A stretch of 64,000 nt of DNA from Comamonadaceae bacterium (GCA_029255645.1 JANLJE010000026.1:1-64000); one strand, 5' to 3'. Shown: positions 41,389 to 50,876, numbered from the stretch's first letter. Notes: generated by a model not told the origin, from the letters alone. Translations and numbers: made by a program.

Positions 41389-42300
41389 ATGATCCCCAAA
41401 CTCACCCTCGGACCCCTGCTCTGGTACTGGCCCAAGGCCGAAGTGCTGGATTTTTACGCCGCGATGGCCGAAATTGCCGCCCTCGACCGGATTTACCTGG
41501 GCGAAGTAGTCTGCTCCCGCCGCCAGCAACTGCGCACCGCCGACTGGCTCGGTCTGGCGCGGGACTTGCGGGAGGCCGGCAAGGAAGTAGTGCTGGCCTC
41601 CCAGGCCCTGCTTGAATCGGAATCGGACTTGAAGGCCCTGCGCCGTCTCCTCGACGCAGGCGGTTTCGCCGTGGAAGCCAACGACCTGGGCGCCGTCAGC
41701 CTGGCCCGGGAACGGCGCTTGCCCTTCATCTGCGGCCCGCATCTCAACCTCTACAACGAAGCCAGCCTGGCCTGGTTCGCCGGCCAGGGGGCCGTGGGCT
41801 GGGTGCCGCCCCTGGAAGCTTCCCGGGAGATGATCGCCACCTTGCACCGAAGCCGGCCGACGGGCCTTGCCACCGAGGTGTTCGCCTTCGGGAAGCTGCC
41901 GCTGGCCTTCTCGGCCCGCTGCTTTACCGCCCGCCACTATGATCTCAACAAGGACGACTGCCAGTTCCGCTGCCTCGAGCACCCGGAGGGCCTGCTGCTG
42001 AAGACCCGGGAGGGCCAGCCCTTCCTCACCCTGAACGGCATCCAGACCCTGTCGGCGCAGACCTGCAACTTGCTCGCCCAGGTCCCGGAATTCCTCGAAC
42101 TGGGCATCGAGGCGATCCGCCTCTCGCCCCAGACCGGGGACATGGCCGGCGTCATTGCCGCCTTCGATGCCGCCCGCCGCGGCCTGCCGCCGGCCAGCCA
42201 GCCCGACTGGGACAGCCTCGCCGGCGTAGCCGGCTATTGCGACGGCTACTGGCACGGCCAACCCGGCATCGCACTTGCAAACCCAGGAGTCTTGCCATGA
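41389..42300 (+). CDS. ubiV: O2-independent ubiquinone hydroxylation protein UbiV (U32 peptidase family)
   Basis: Partner of UbiU. The N-terminus [20 protein letters not shown] is typical of UbiV. Four cysteines at residues 42, 178, 191 and 195 match the spacing of the 4Fe-4S ligands in E. coli UbiV (one N-terminal plus a C-terminal triad). I used the ATG at 41389, seven residues inside the longest frame, because family members begin near LTLGPL. It is 303 aa. Its stop overlaps the ubiT start (ATGA). Confidence 0.93.
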   Translation: MIPKLTLGPLLWYWPKAEVLDFYAAMAEIAALDRIYLGEVVCSRRQQLRTADWLGLARDLREAGKEVVLASQALLESESDLKALRRLLDAGGFAVEANDLGAVSLARERRLPFICGPHLNLYNEASLAWFAGQGAVGWVPPLEASREMIATLHRSRPTGLATEVFAFGKLPLAFSARCFTARHYDLNKDDCQFRCLEHPEGLLLKTREGQPFLTLNGIQTLSAQTCNLLAQVPEFLELGIEAIRLSPQTGDMAGVIAAFDAARRGLPPASQPDWDSLAGVAGYCDGYWHGQPGIALANPGVLP

Positions 42301-42785
42301 CCTTCACCCTGCCTGCCCCACCCGCCCCACCCACCATTCCCGACTTTCGTCTGCCCGGCCTGCTCAAGGCCCTGAATCAGCGCCTGCCCCAGTGGCCGCA
42401 CGCGCTTTCCCTCTGCCTGGCCCTCAACACCGCGGCCAGGCTCGGCCTGTTGCCGGAGGAAGCCCAGACCCTCTGCGCCGGCCGGGTGCTGCAGGTGGTG
42501 GTGGAAGATGCCGGCAGCGAAGCCCTATTCACCTGCCAGAACGGCGTCTTTCGGCCGCTTTGGCAGAACCGGCCGGCGGACGTCTCTTTCCGGGGCGAAC
42601 TGCATGCCTACCTGAAGCTGCTGACCCGCCAGGAAGATGCAGACACCCTGTTCTTCAACCGCCAGCTCTCGATCGCAGGCGACACGGAACTGGGGCTTGC
42701 CATCAAGAACCTCCTCGACGCCCTCGACTGGCCGCCGCCCGCCCTGGCTGGCTGCATCAAAGGCCTGGGCAAGCGACCCTCCTGA
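42297..42785 (+). CDS. ubiT: SCP2-domain ubiquinone accessory factor UbiT
   Basis: A 162-aa protein with an SCP2-like lipid-binding domain: [16 protein letters not shown]-like strands, [20 protein letters not shown] and [27 protein letters not shown]. In E. coli UbiT is the anaerobic counterpart of UbiJ and is thought to carry hydrophobic ubiquinone intermediates. It starts within the ubiV stop and closes the ubiUVT operon. It is followed by the convergent corC-like gene after 15 bp, with no clear terminator. Confidence 0.92.
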   Translation: MTFTLPAPPAPPTIPDFRLPGLLKALNQRLPQWPHALSLCLALNTAARLGLLPEEAQTLCAGRVLQVVVEDAGSEALFTCQNGVFRPLWQNRPADVSFRGELHAYLKLLTRQEDADTLFFNRQLSIAGDTELGLAIKNLLDALDWPPPALAGCIKGLGKRPS

Positions 42786-42800
42786 CCCATCCCGAACGCC

Positions 42801-44126
42801 TCACGCCGGCGGAAGTTCCACTTCAGCCGCCACGTCCCGCTCCGCTTCGGGCAAGCGGCTGGCCAGCACCTTGTCGATGCGCTTGCCATCCATATCGACG
42901 ATTTCCAGGGACCAGCCGTCCCATTCCACCTTGTCGGCGGTCTGGGGCACCTTGCCCAGCAACAGCATCAGCATGCCACTCAGGGTGTGGTAACGCTGCT
43001 TCTCTTCTTCCGGCACATACTTGAGATCGAGCCGGTCCTTCAGTTCGGGAATGGGAATCAGGCCATCCAGCAGCCAGGAACCATCCTCCCGCTGCACCGC
43101 CCAGGCATCTTCGGCCTTGTTGGGCTTGAATTCGCCGGTAATGGCCTCCATCACATCCTGCAGGGTGACGATGCCCTGCACCTCACCATATTCATCGATG
43201 ATGAAGGTGAGCTGCACCCCGGAGGCGCGGATGTTATCCAGCAGCTCCATGCCGGTCAGGCTTTCCGGCAGATAAACCGGTGGCTGCAGATTCCTGGTCA
43301 GGTCCGGCACCTGGCCGCGCAGGCTGGCCGTCAGCAATTGACGGGCATTGATCACCCCGAGGATATTGTCGAGGCCGCCGCGCACGACCGGGAAACGCGA
43401 GCGCTCGGAGGTCTCGATGATGCACAGGTTTTCTTCCCAGGGGGCATCCACGTCCAGATAGACGAGTTCGCTCCTGGGCACCATCAGGGAAGTGATCTGC
43501 CGATCGTCGAGGCGAAAGACATTGCGCACCATCTGATGCTCCTGGCGCTCGATCACCCCGGCATCGGAACCCTCGGCAAGCATGGCGTGGATTTCTTCCT
43601 CCGTCACCTTGGGCGCACCGTTATCGCGCACTCCCATCAGGCGCAGGACCAGATGGGTGGAGCCCGACAGCAGCCGGACAAAAGGGCGGGAGATGCGGGC
43701 CAGCCAGGTCATGGGCCGGGCCACCAGGCGGGCGATCCCCTCCGGGTTCAACTGCCCGACACGCTTGGGCACCAGTTCCCCGAGCACGATGGAAATATAG
43801 GTAATGACCAGTACCACCAGGCCGGTGGACAAGTATCTCGACACGAGCCGCTCCACCCCCAGACCTTCCAGCCAGAGGGAAAGAGGCTGAGCCAGGGCCG
43901 CTTCACCGACAATACCGTTGAGGATGCCGATCGAGGTGATGCCGATCTGGATGGTAGAAAGAAAGGCGGTAGGGTCTTCCCCCAGCTTGGCCGCCGCCAC
44001 GGCAGCGGCATCCCCTTCATCAAGGTATTTTTGCAATCTGGCCTTGCGGGCCGTCACCAGCGCTATTTCGGACATGGCAAACGCGCCATTGAGCACAATC
44101 AGGACCAGCAGTAGGGCTATTTCCAT
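42801..44126 (-). CDS. CNNM/CBS-domain transporter, CorC/HlyC family
   Basis: A 441-aa inner-membrane protein. The N-terminal DUF21/CNNM region (about 1-200) has four hydrophobic stretches including LVLIVLNGAFAMSEIALVTARKARL. Two CBS motifs follow (about 210-330: MVPRSELVYLDVD and FIIDEYGEVQGIVTLQDV), then the CorC_HlyC domain (WLLDGLIPIPELKDRL onward). The family contains Mg2+/Co2+ efflux proteins and proteins historically called hemolysins. Substrate cannot be told from sequence. It ends convergent with ubiT. Confidence 0.92.
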   Translation of the reverse strand: MEIALLLVLIVLNGAFAMSEIALVTARKARLQKYLDEGDAAAVAAAKLGEDPTAFLSTIQIGITSIGILNGIVGEAALAQPLSLWLEGLGVERLVSRYLSTGLVVLVITYISIVLGELVPKRVGQLNPEGIARLVARPMTWLARISRPFVRLLSGSTHLVLRLMGVRDNGAPKVTEEEIHAMLAEGSDAGVIERQEHQMVRNVFRLDDRQITSLMVPRSELVYLDVDAPWEENLCIIETSERSRFPVVRGGLDNILGVINARQLLTASLRGQVPDLTRNLQPPVYLPESLTGMELLDNIRASGVQLTFIIDEYGEVQGIVTLQDVMEAITGEFKPNKAEDAWAVQREDGSWLLDGLIPIPELKDRLDLKYVPEEEKQRYHTLSGMLMLLLGKVPQTADKVEWDGWSLEIVDMDGKRIDKVLASRLPEAERDVAAEVELPPA

Positions 44127-44219
44127 GATGACGCACGCCCATTTTGCGTGCGGGTGTTGAGACAGGAGGGATTATCACTGCAACTCAGGGGTATTTTCCA
44201 GATAAATCCTGAACCAATC

Positions 44220-44247
44220 AAAGAAGGGCGCCGCGGCGCCCTTCTTT
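44220..44247 (-). terminator. Rho-independent terminator after phaC
   Basis: AAAGAAGGGCGCC and GGCGCCCTTCTTT form a 13-bp perfect stem with a two-base loop, 18 bp beyond the phaC stop. T residues follow on the minus strand. Confidence 0.85.
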
Positions 44248-44264
44248 GTTCACTCCGGCCTGAT

Positions 44265-46094
44265 TCAGGCGGATTTCTTCATGGTGTCCAGGCGCAGCTT
44301 CACATAGCTGCCCGGGGCGTCTTCGATGGCTTTCAGGGCACGGGTGCCCGGCTGGCGGGCCGGAACCTGTTCGGCGCCACCGGGCAGGGACGTCACCCAC
44401 TCATTCCAGTTGGTCCACCAGGAGCCGGGGTACTGGGTGGCACCGGCCAGGTAATCCTCGGGGCTTTCCGGCAGGGGCTTGGTGTCGTTGATCCAGTAGG
44501 CGTACTTGTTGGCAGCGGGGGGATTGACGATGCCGGCAATGTGGCCGGAACCCCCTACCACGAAGCGCACCGGACCCGAGGGCAGACGGGCGCCCATGTA
44601 GGTGCTCTTCCAGGGAGCGATGTGGTCTTCGATGGCGGAGATGAAGTAGCAGGGAATCTTCACCTTGCGGAGGTCGATCGGCACCCCGTCCAGGGTGATG
44701 CCGCCCGGCTCCTTCAGCTTGTTGTCGAGGTACATGTTGCGCAGGTAGAAGCTGTGCATGGCCGCCGGCATGCGGGTCGAGTCGCTGTTCCAGTACAGCA
44801 GGTCGAAGGGGAAGGGCTGCTTGCCCATCAGGTAGTTGTTCACCACGAAGGACCAGATCAGGTCGTTGGCGCGCAGCAGGTTGAAGGTGGTGGCCATCTC
44901 GGAACCTTCCAGATAGCCCCGCTCGTTCATGCGCTCTTCCAGCCCGGCCACGGCTTCCCGGTCCAGGAAGATGCCCAGCTCGCCGGGCTCGGAGAAGTCC
45001 AGCATGGTGGTAAAGAAGGCGGCGGAAGCCACCCGGTCGTCCTTCCTGGCGGCCATGTAGGCCAGGGTCGTCATGAGCAGGGTGCCGCCCAGGCAGTAGC
45101 CGGCCATGTTCAGCTGTTCCGCGCCCGTGTCTTCCAGGACCTTGTCGATGGCGGTCAGGGCGCCTTCGAGCATGTAATCCTCGAAGTTCTTGTGGGCCAG
45201 CTTCTCGTCCGGGTTCACCCAGGACATGATGTAGGTGGTGTGGCCCTGATCGGTGGCCCACTTCACCATGGAGTTCTTCTCGCGCAGGTCGAGGATGTAA
45301 TACTTGTTGATCCAGGGGGGGATGATCAGGTAGGGCCTCTTGTACTGCTTTTCGGTGCTGGGGTTGTACTGGATGAGCTGGAACAGGTCGTTCTGGAACA
45401 CCACCTTGCCGGGCGTGGTCGCGACATTCCTGCCCAGTTCGAAGGCAGTGGTATCGGTCATGCGGATGCGTAGCTGACCTTCACCGGCTTCCATGTCCTG
45501 GAGCAGGTTGTCCAGGCCCTTGATCAGGTTCTGGCCGTGGGACTTCACCGTTTCCCGGAATACTTCCGGATTGGTCATGGCGAAGTTGGAGGGAGAGATG
45601 GCATCGATGTACTGGCGAGTGAAGAAATTCACCTTCTGCTGGGTGGCTTCGTCCAGACCTTCGACACAGCAGACCGTGTCATGCAGATGCCGGGCGGTGA
45701 TCAGGTAGGACTGTTTCATGAAATCGAACAGGAAGTGCTGCTCCCATTCCGCGTCCTTGAAACGCTTGTCGTCCTTCCGGGGCGCCGCCACCGGCTGGAT
45801 GGGCATGCCCAGCATCTTCAGGGTGGTGTGCTGCCAGAGGGAGAAGTAATCCCACATCATGTTCATCTGGGTCTGGGCCAGCTTGTAGGGGTTGGCCAGC
45901 AGGCGGGACGACATGTCCATGAAGGCTCGGGCCACGCCCAGTTCGTCATTGGGGGGGGGAATGCCTTCCTTGACCTTCTTTTCCATGAAATGGGTGATGA
46001 TTCGGGAAGCCCGCTGGGCCACTTCGGCATAAGTCTTGGCCATCTCTGCGGGATCGGGCAGGGTTTGATCCTGTTCTGCATTCTGTTGGGACAT
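44265..46094 (-). CDS. phaC: Class I poly(3-hydroxyalkanoate) synthase
   Basis: Polymerises 3-hydroxyacyl-CoA, usually short chain, at the granule surface. The lipase-like box is GYCLGG with the catalytic cysteine at residue 334. PLLIIPPWINKYYILDL-like sequence (here PYLIIPPWINKYYILDLRE), DHIAPW and GGSGHIAGIVNPP carry the remaining catalytic aspartate and histidine. The length of 609 aa and the WTNWNEWV C-terminus fit class I. It follows the metallo-beta-lactamase gene by 11 bp. No phaA, phaB or phasin gene is nearby. Confidence 0.95.
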   Translation of the reverse strand: MSQQNAEQDQTLPDPAEMAKTYAEVAQRASRIITHFMEKKVKEGIPPPNDELGVARAFMDMSSRLLANPYKLAQTQMNMMWDYFSLWQHTTLKMLGMPIQPVAAPRKDDKRFKDAEWEQHFLFDFMKQSYLITARHLHDTVCCVEGLDEATQQKVNFFTRQYIDAISPSNFAMTNPEVFRETVKSHGQNLIKGLDNLLQDMEAGEGQLRIRMTDTTAFELGRNVATTPGKVVFQNDLFQLIQYNPSTEKQYKRPYLIIPPWINKYYILDLREKNSMVKWATDQGHTTYIMSWVNPDEKLAHKNFEDYMLEGALTAIDKVLEDTGAEQLNMAGYCLGGTLLMTTLAYMAARKDDRVASAAFFTTMLDFSEPGELGIFLDREAVAGLEERMNERGYLEGSEMATTFNLLRANDLIWSFVVNNYLMGKQPFPFDLLYWNSDSTRMPAAMHSFYLRNMYLDNKLKEPGGITLDGVPIDLRKVKIPCYFISAIEDHIAPWKSTYMGARLPSGPVRFVVGGSGHIAGIVNPPAANKYAYWINDTKPLPESPEDYLAGATQYPGSWWTNWNEWVTSLPGGAEQVPARQPGTRALKAIEDAPGSYVKLRLDTMKKSA

Positions 46095-46105
46095 GAGTGG
46101 AACTC

Positions 46106-47146
46106 CTAGTTGGCGGGCACGGCCCGCAGGTAAAGGATTTTGCCGTCGGCATCGACGCTGCGCCGCAGCCGACCGGCCTTTTCCAGATGATTGAGATGGG
46201 CAATGGCCTCGCCCATGGCAAACATGGTTTGATGGGTATCCAGGGCGCGGGGAAAGAGCGTGGGCAGCAGCTCCTCCGCTGACCTGGGTACCTCGCAGCT
46301 CTCCTCGAGCAGACGCAGGCGCGCCTCATGATGCGCCTCGAGCGCCGCTACGCGCGCCTGCAAACCCTTGAATGGCAAGCCATGGGAAGGCAAAACCAGT
46401 ACCGAATCGGGCACCAGGGCCTCGAGACGCCTGAGCGAACTCAGATATTGACCCAGGGCGTCGGCCATCGGATTCACGGCAAAGACACTGATATTCGTGC
46501 TTATTCTTGGCAATAACATGTCTCCGGAAATTAACACGCCCTGTTCCGCGCAGTAAAGCGAAGCGTGTTCGGGCGAGTGGCCATAACCGCAAATGACTTG
46601 CCAGGAGCACGCACCCATCGTGAGGTGATCCCCGTCGCGAATCCGCTCGTAGGTCTCGGGAAGCCCGTCCACCCCATGCCGGTAGGCATTGCCCCGCTCG
46701 GCCAGGGCGTTCACGGCGGCAGGACCAAGACCGTGAGCGCAGAACTGGGCCAGCATCGGCCCGGTGCCGTGGCCGGCCATCTCCTGCCAGGACGCATGGG
46801 CGGTCAGGTATTCGCCGGCCGTGCACACCAGGGAAGCGCCCGTCCTTTCCTGCAGCCAATGGGCGAGGCCAAGGTGATCGGGATGGAAATGGGTGGCGAT
46901 GATCCGGGTCAGCGGCCCCTCCAGCCGGGCCAGGATGGCTTCCCACAGGGACTTGATCCGGGGCAGGGCATAGCCGGTGTCCACCAGGGCCCAACCGGCA
47001 CCCTCCTGGATCAGCCAGAGATTGACGTGATCCAGGGCAAAAGGGAGCGGCATGCGCAGCCAGCGCAAACCCGGCAGGAGTTCGCTCCACGCTCCGGGCT
47101 CGGGGGCCTGGGAAAAGGGGTAGATGGGTTCTGGAATAGCCGACAT
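46106..47146 (-). CDS. Metallo-beta-lactamase fold hydrolase upstream of phaC
   Basis: A 346-aa MBL-fold enzyme with the metal motif THFHPDHLG and a later GYGHSPEHASLYC and GDMLLP. It has a C-terminal winged-helix-like segment (AMGEAIAHLNHLEKAGRLRR) as found in LACTB2/glyoxalase-II-related hydrolases. The ATG at MSAIPEPIYPF is used because the 23 extra residues upstream are not family-like. It ends 11 bp before phaC and is likely cotranscribed; an acyl-CoA or thioester hydrolase role is inference. Confidence 0.85.
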   Translation of the reverse strand: MSAIPEPIYPFSQAPEPGAWSELLPGLRWLRMPLPFALDHVNLWLIQEGAGWALVDTGYALPRIKSLWEAILARLEGPLTRIIATHFHPDHLGLAHWLQERTGASLVCTAGEYLTAHASWQEMAGHGTGPMLAQFCAHGLGPAAVNALAERGNAYRHGVDGLPETYERIRDGDHLTMGACSWQVICGYGHSPEHASLYCAEQGVLISGDMLLPRISTNISVFAVNPMADALGQYLSSLRRLEALVPDSVLVLPSHGLPFKGLQARVAALEAHHEARLRLLEESCEVPRSAEELLPTLFPRALDTHQTMFAMGEAIAHLNHLEKAGRLRRSVDADGKILYLRAVPAN

Positions 47147-47271
47147 GAATGGGGCAGGACATGCAATCCCGGTGAACTTACCACAAGCCAGGGTTGAAAA
47201 AACGACTGGCTTCATCTTTGAGCAAGGGCCTGCACCGCCGGAAGGAAGTTGCCCTCGGGTCCCAGATGAAC

Positions 47272-47301
47272 GATGACCCGCGCCTGAAGGTGCGGGTCAT
47301 C
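47272..47301. other. Stem-loop in the MBL-spy gap
   Basis: GATGACCCGC and GCGGGTCATC form a 10-bp stem with a 10-base loop. No T run follows on either strand, so it is not a standard terminator. It is the only structure seen in the 216-bp gap between the MBL start and the Spy-like stop. Confidence 0.5.
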
Positions 47302-47362
47302 GTGGCCGGCAGGCGGGAGGAAAGTCGCCGGCCGGCTGAAAAACCGGGGAATGGGAGGAAGG

Positions 47363-47818
47363 TTAACGCCTGCCCTTGCCGCCCCGGGGACCGGCATGAT
47401 GGGCATCAAACACCTTCTGCTGTTCAGGGGTCAGCACGGCGTAGAAGGTTTTCATGGCTTCCAGGCGCTCGGCCATGTAGGCCTGATGCTGCTTCGACAT
47501 TTCCAGCATTTTTTCCATGCGCTCCGGCGCCGTCAGCTTGGCCATGGCTTCCCGATCCGGGTATTTCCAGTCGCCCCGGGGGCCAGACTTTTCGATAAAG
47601 GCTTTCCAGGCCGGTTCCTGCGCGGCAGTCAGTTTCAGATCCTTGTGCAGTTGCTCCTGACGCGCCTGCATGCGTTCTTGCATGCGTTCAGCCTTGGGGC
47701 CGTCGTTCATGCCGTGAGCCATGGGGCCGCAGTCACCCCCCATGTAGGCGAAGGCGGGGCCGGCACCCAGAGCGGCGGCGGCAAGCAGGGTGAGAGCGAT
47801 CTTGCGAGTGGTGTTCAT
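47363..47818 (-). CDS. Spy/CpxP-type periplasmic LTXXQ protein
   Basis: A 151-aa protein with a signal peptide (IALTLLAAAALGAGPAFA, cleaving before YMG). The mature part is helical and rich in Met, Gln and Lys, with two LTxxQ-like motifs (LTAAQEPAWKAF and LTPEQQKVFDAH) separated by about 80 residues. This is the Spy/CpxP fold used for periplasmic chaperoning or sensing of envelope stress. The N-terminal MGGDCGPMAHGM could bind metal. It is divergent from the DUF1289 gene. Confidence 0.85.
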   Translation of the reverse strand: MNTTRKIALTLLAAAALGAGPAFAYMGGDCGPMAHGMNDGPKAERMQERMQARQEQLHKDLKLTAAQEPAWKAFIEKSGPRGDWKYPDREAMAKLTAPERMEKMLEMSKQHQAYMAERLEAMKTFYAVLTPEQQKVFDAHHAGPRGGKGRR

Positions 47819-47937
47819 GGTTTTCTCCTGGTTGAACTTCTAGGTTGTGACAGGCTCTATTAAAGACTCTATTTGTGATTTTTGTGTGTCCCACCAAGCT
47901 CCCTTTGTTTCCTTTTGTAACCCCTGGAGGCATTCCC

Positions 47938-48099
47938 ATGGAAAACGAAGCGCTCTACCCCTGCGTCAGCATCTGCACTCCGGACCCGGATTCCGGTTAT
48001 TGCCTGGGTTGCGGCCGCCCCCCTCTGGAATCCCCGGGCATCGTCCATGAGGAAGCCTCTGGCAAGGGGAACGCCGAAAACGTCGAGTCCGATCACTGA
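47938..48099 (+). CDS. DUF1289 family small cysteine protein
   Basis: A 53-aa protein with YPCVSICTPDPDSGYCLGCG, the four-cysteine pattern of the DUF1289 family, which probably binds a metal ion. The ATG at 47938 has GGAGG about eight bases upstream. It is shorter than many members, with the region after CGRPP not resembling the usual helix. Function unknown. Confidence 0.8.
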   Translation: MENEALYPCVSICTPDPDSGYCLGCGRPPLESPGIVHEEASGKGNAENVESDH

Positions 48100-48186
48100 G
48101 GACCGGCCCGCAGGCGGTTTCTGACGCTTGCGGGCGTCGGACGTCGGACTTCGGGCGTCGGGCGTCTCTCATCTCTCGTCTCTCGT

Positions 48187-49530
48187 CTATGACTCGAAGA
48201 AGAACTTGTCCGCGCCGAAGGCCGGGCGCAGCTGGTCGAACCAGGTGGCATCCGGGTCGAAGCGGGCAAAGAAGGGCCGCTGCACCCAGTCTGGGTTACG
48301 GGCCTGGATGAAACGCAGCACGAAGACCGGCTCGCCGGCCACCGTCGTCACCCCCTGGATTTCCACCTTGCCGGGCAAGGCGCTCATGCTCGGACCCCGG
48401 GCGGTGCGGGCGAGGCCGGAAACGCCCTGGATGGCTTCCCGGTAGATTTCCCAGGCCCGCACCAGGGGCACCTCGAAGTAGTTGCGCGCCCCCGTATCCC
48501 GCTCCACGAACAGGTAGTAAGGCACCAGCCCCAGGCTGACCTGGGTGTTCCACATGCGCCGCCAGACCTCGGGATCATCGTTGATGTGCGCCAGCAGCGG
48601 CCCCTGGCAGCGGATCAGGGCGCCGCTTGCTTGCAGGCGGGCGATGGCCTGGCGCACCGCCGGGGTTTCGAGCTCCCGCCAATGGTTGAAATGGGCCATC
48701 AGCGCCACATGCTTGCCGGCCCGGTGCAGGCGCTCGAAGAGGCGCAGCAGATCATCGGCATCCGGTTCTCCCAGAAAGCGGTGCGGCCAGAAGGACAGCG
48801 CCTTGGTGCCGATGCGCACCGTCTGGATATGCTCGAATTCCGGTGCCAGCAGGGGTTCCAGATAGGCCGCCAGATGCCGGGCCTTCATCACCATCGGGTC
48901 GCCGCCGGTGATGAGCAGGTCGGTGACTTCCGGATGGCTCTCGAGATAGCCCAGCAAGGTGGCGGACTCGCTGCTGGCCATGCGCAAGGCCTTGTCACCC
49001 ACGAACTGGGCCCAACGAAAGCAGAAGGTGCAGTAGGCATGGCAGGTCTGCCCCTGGCTGGGAAAGAACAGCACGGTCTCCCGGTATTTGTGCTGGATGC
49101 CGAAAAGGCGGTTGCCCGCCTCGTCCGTGGGGATGTTGAGCTGCATCTGCCCGGCCGGGTGGGGATTCAGATCGGCCCGCACCCGGGCCACGGCCTCCTG
49201 CATCAGGGCCGGATCGGCTTCACCCCGGATGAGATCGGCGATCAGGTCGAAGTGGCGCTCCTCCAGCATGCCTTGCTGGGGAAAGGTGAGCTGGAAGATG
49301 GGATCGTCGGGGACATTGTCCCAGTCGATCAGCTCGTCGATGACGTACTGATTCACCCGGAACGGCAGGACGCAGGACACTACCTGCATGGCAAAACGGA
49401 GATCTTTCGGGAGGCGCCGTAAAGGTGCGATGCGGTCCAGATCCCGCGCGGTGTAGACCTTGAAAGATGGGTGGGCAATCGGCGCCGGGGTTGCAGACTC
49501 CAGAAGCCGGGGAAGCACATGAGCATTCAT
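48187..49530 (-). CDS. KamA-family radical SAM enzyme (lysine 2,3-aminomutase-like)
   Basis: A 447-aa protein with the radical SAM cluster motif CHAYCTFCFRW near residue 160 and the KamA-type N-terminal region (FPQQGMLEERHFDLI, ADLNPHPAGQMQLN). ITGGDPMVM is the GGEP-like SAM-binding region. The C-terminal KVEIQG could hold the PLP lysine, but the residues that bind lysine cannot be confirmed. It is longer than EpmB. The ATG at 49530 has a near-perfect AAGGAGG eight bases upstream. A good promoter precedes it. Confidence 0.82.
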   Translation of the reverse strand: MNAHVLPRLLESATPAPIAHPSFKVYTARDLDRIAPLRRLPKDLRFAMQVVSCVLPFRVNQYVIDELIDWDNVPDDPIFQLTFPQQGMLEERHFDLIADLIRGEADPALMQEAVARVRADLNPHPAGQMQLNIPTDEAGNRLFGIQHKYRETVLFFPSQGQTCHAYCTFCFRWAQFVGDKALRMASSESATLLGYLESHPEVTDLLITGGDPMVMKARHLAAYLEPLLAPEFEHIQTVRIGTKALSFWPHRFLGEPDADDLLRLFERLHRAGKHVALMAHFNHWRELETPAVRQAIARLQASGALIRCQGPLLAHINDDPEVWRRMWNTQVSLGLVPYYLFVERDTGARNYFEVPLVRAWEIYREAIQGVSGLARTARGPSMSALPGKVEIQGVTTVAGEPVFVLRFIQARNPDWVQRPFFARFDPDATWFDQLRPAFGADKFFFES

Positions 49531-49615
49531 GGCGGTTCCTCCTTTCGCTTGGGTCCGGGCGTAGTTGCAAGTGCCACGAGCGGGCACAGCCGGACTCCGG
49601 GTTCAATGGACCCGA

Positions 49616-49645
49616 ATTATAGTTGTAGCAAACCTATTTTTACAA
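49616..49645 (-). promoter_or_regulatory. Promoter of the KamA-type gene
   Basis: On the minus strand TTGTAA and TATAAT are separated by 18 bp, ending about 85 bp before the start codon. The TATAAT is a full consensus. Confidence 0.7.
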
Positions 49646-49664
49646 ATGTAATTGGTGTGATAAA

Positions 49665-49684
49665 ACCCGGGAAGGCTCCCGGGT
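49665..49684 (-). terminator. Terminator after the M20 amidohydrolase gene
   Basis: ACCCGGGA and TCCCGGGT arms with a short loop are followed by TTTTATC on the minus strand, 26 bp after the M20 stop. Confidence 0.7.
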
Positions 49685-49709
49685 ATCCGCCAGGGGGAAG
49701 CCCCCCAGT

Positions 49710-50876
49710 TCAAGCCTGACGCGGTAGCAGTTCCTGGACCAGCTTCACCCAGTAGGTGATCCCGACGGGCAGGGCCTCGTCATTGAAATCATAGTGGGGG
49801 TTATGCAGGGTGCAGCCGCCCGTGCCCGGGCCGTTGCCGAGCCAGACATAGCAGCCCGGCTTTTCCCGCAGCATGTAGGCAAAGTCTTCGGCGCCCATGG
49901 ATGGCAGGGCATCGCTTTGCACCTTGTCTTCTCCGAGAAAACCCAGGGCCGCCCGGCGGCAGGTCTCAGCCTCGGGGGCCGTATTCACCGTGGGCGGGTA
50001 GCGATGCTCGAAAGTCACGCCGATCTGAGCTCCATAGGCGGAGGCCACGCCGCTGCAGAGGCGCTCGATGGAACGCTCCACCAGTTCCTGCACCTCGGGC
50101 TTGAAGCTGCGGATGGTGCCGCGCAGCACGGCTTCTTCCGGGATGATGTTCCAGGCGGACCCGGAGTGGAACTGGGTGACGCTGACCACCGCCGCCTCGC
50201 AGGGATGCAGGTTGCGCGCCGTCACCGTCTGCAGGGCCTGGACCAGATGGCTGGCGGCGACGATGGTGTCCACCCCCTGGTGCGGCATGGCCGCATGGCA
50301 GCCGTGACCGCGCACGGCCAACTCAAAACCGCAGGTGCCGGCCATGACCGGCCCGGGCATGATCGCCATCTCGCCCACGGGAATCCCCGGCCAGTTGTGC
50401 AGGCCATACACGGATTCCACCGGGAATTTCTCGAACAGCCCCGCCTCGAGCATCACCGCCGCCCCTCCCTCGGATTCTTCGGCGGGCTGGAAGATGAACA
50501 CCACCGTACCGTCAAAATCCGGGTGTTCGGCAAGATAGCGGGCCGCCCCCAGGAGCAGGGCCGTATGCCCGTCGTGGCCGCAGGCGTGCATGCAGCCCGG
50601 GTGTCTGGAGTGGTGGGGAAATTCGTTCATCTCGGTCAGCGGCAGGGCATCCATGTCGGCCCGCAGGCCGATCATGCGCTGGCCGGAGCCGGCCTTGAGC
50701 AGACCCACGACTCCGGTACGGGCCAGGCCCTTGTGGACTTCCAGCCCGTAGCGTTCCAGCTCCCGGGCGACGATGTCGGCGGTCCGCTGTTCGTGGAAAG
50801 CCAGTTCCGGGTGGGCGTGGAGGTCCCGGCGCAGGGTCGCAAGTTCGGCGAGAAAGGGGATGTTCAGCAGTTTCAT
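49710..50876 (-). CDS. M20-family amidohydrolase (hippurate/N-acyl amino acid hydrolase-like)
   Basis: A 388-aa zinc-dependent hydrolase. The first metal-binding segment is CMHACGHDGHTALLLGAA, the catalytic QPAEESEGGA follows, and the dimerisation domain (about 180-290) contains GHGCHAAMPHQGVD. The C-terminal SMGAEDFAYMLREKPG holds the last metal ligands. These fit the HipO/IAA-amino acid hydrolase subgroup; the exact substrate cannot be told. The ATG at MKLLNIPF was used. It is divergent from rapZ. Confidence 0.9.
   Translation of the reverse strand: MKLLNIPFLAELATLRRDLHAHPELAFHEQRTADIVARELERYGLEVHKGLARTGVVGLLKAGSGQRMIGLRADMDALPLTEMNEFPHHSRHPGCMHACGHDGHTALLLGAARYLAEHPDFDGTVVFIFQPAEESEGGAAVMLEAGLFEKFPVESVYGLHNWPGIPVGEMAIMPGPVMAGTCGFELAVRGHGCHAAMPHQGVDTIVAASHLVQALQTVTARNLHPCEAAVVSVTQFHSGSAWNIIPEEAVLRGTIRSFKPEVQELVERSIERLCSGVASAYGAQIGVTFEHRYPPTVNTAPEAETCRRAALGFLGEDKVQSDALPSMGAEDFAYMLREKPGCYVWLGNGPGTGGCTLHNPHYDFNDEALPVGITYWVKLVQELLPRQA

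Noticed and set aside
47147-47362. Small genes in the MBL-spy gap (47194..47598 + and 47212..47409 -)
   Set aside because: Both overlap the Spy-like gene or lack ribosome sites, and have no recognisable sequence; only a stem-loop is supported here.
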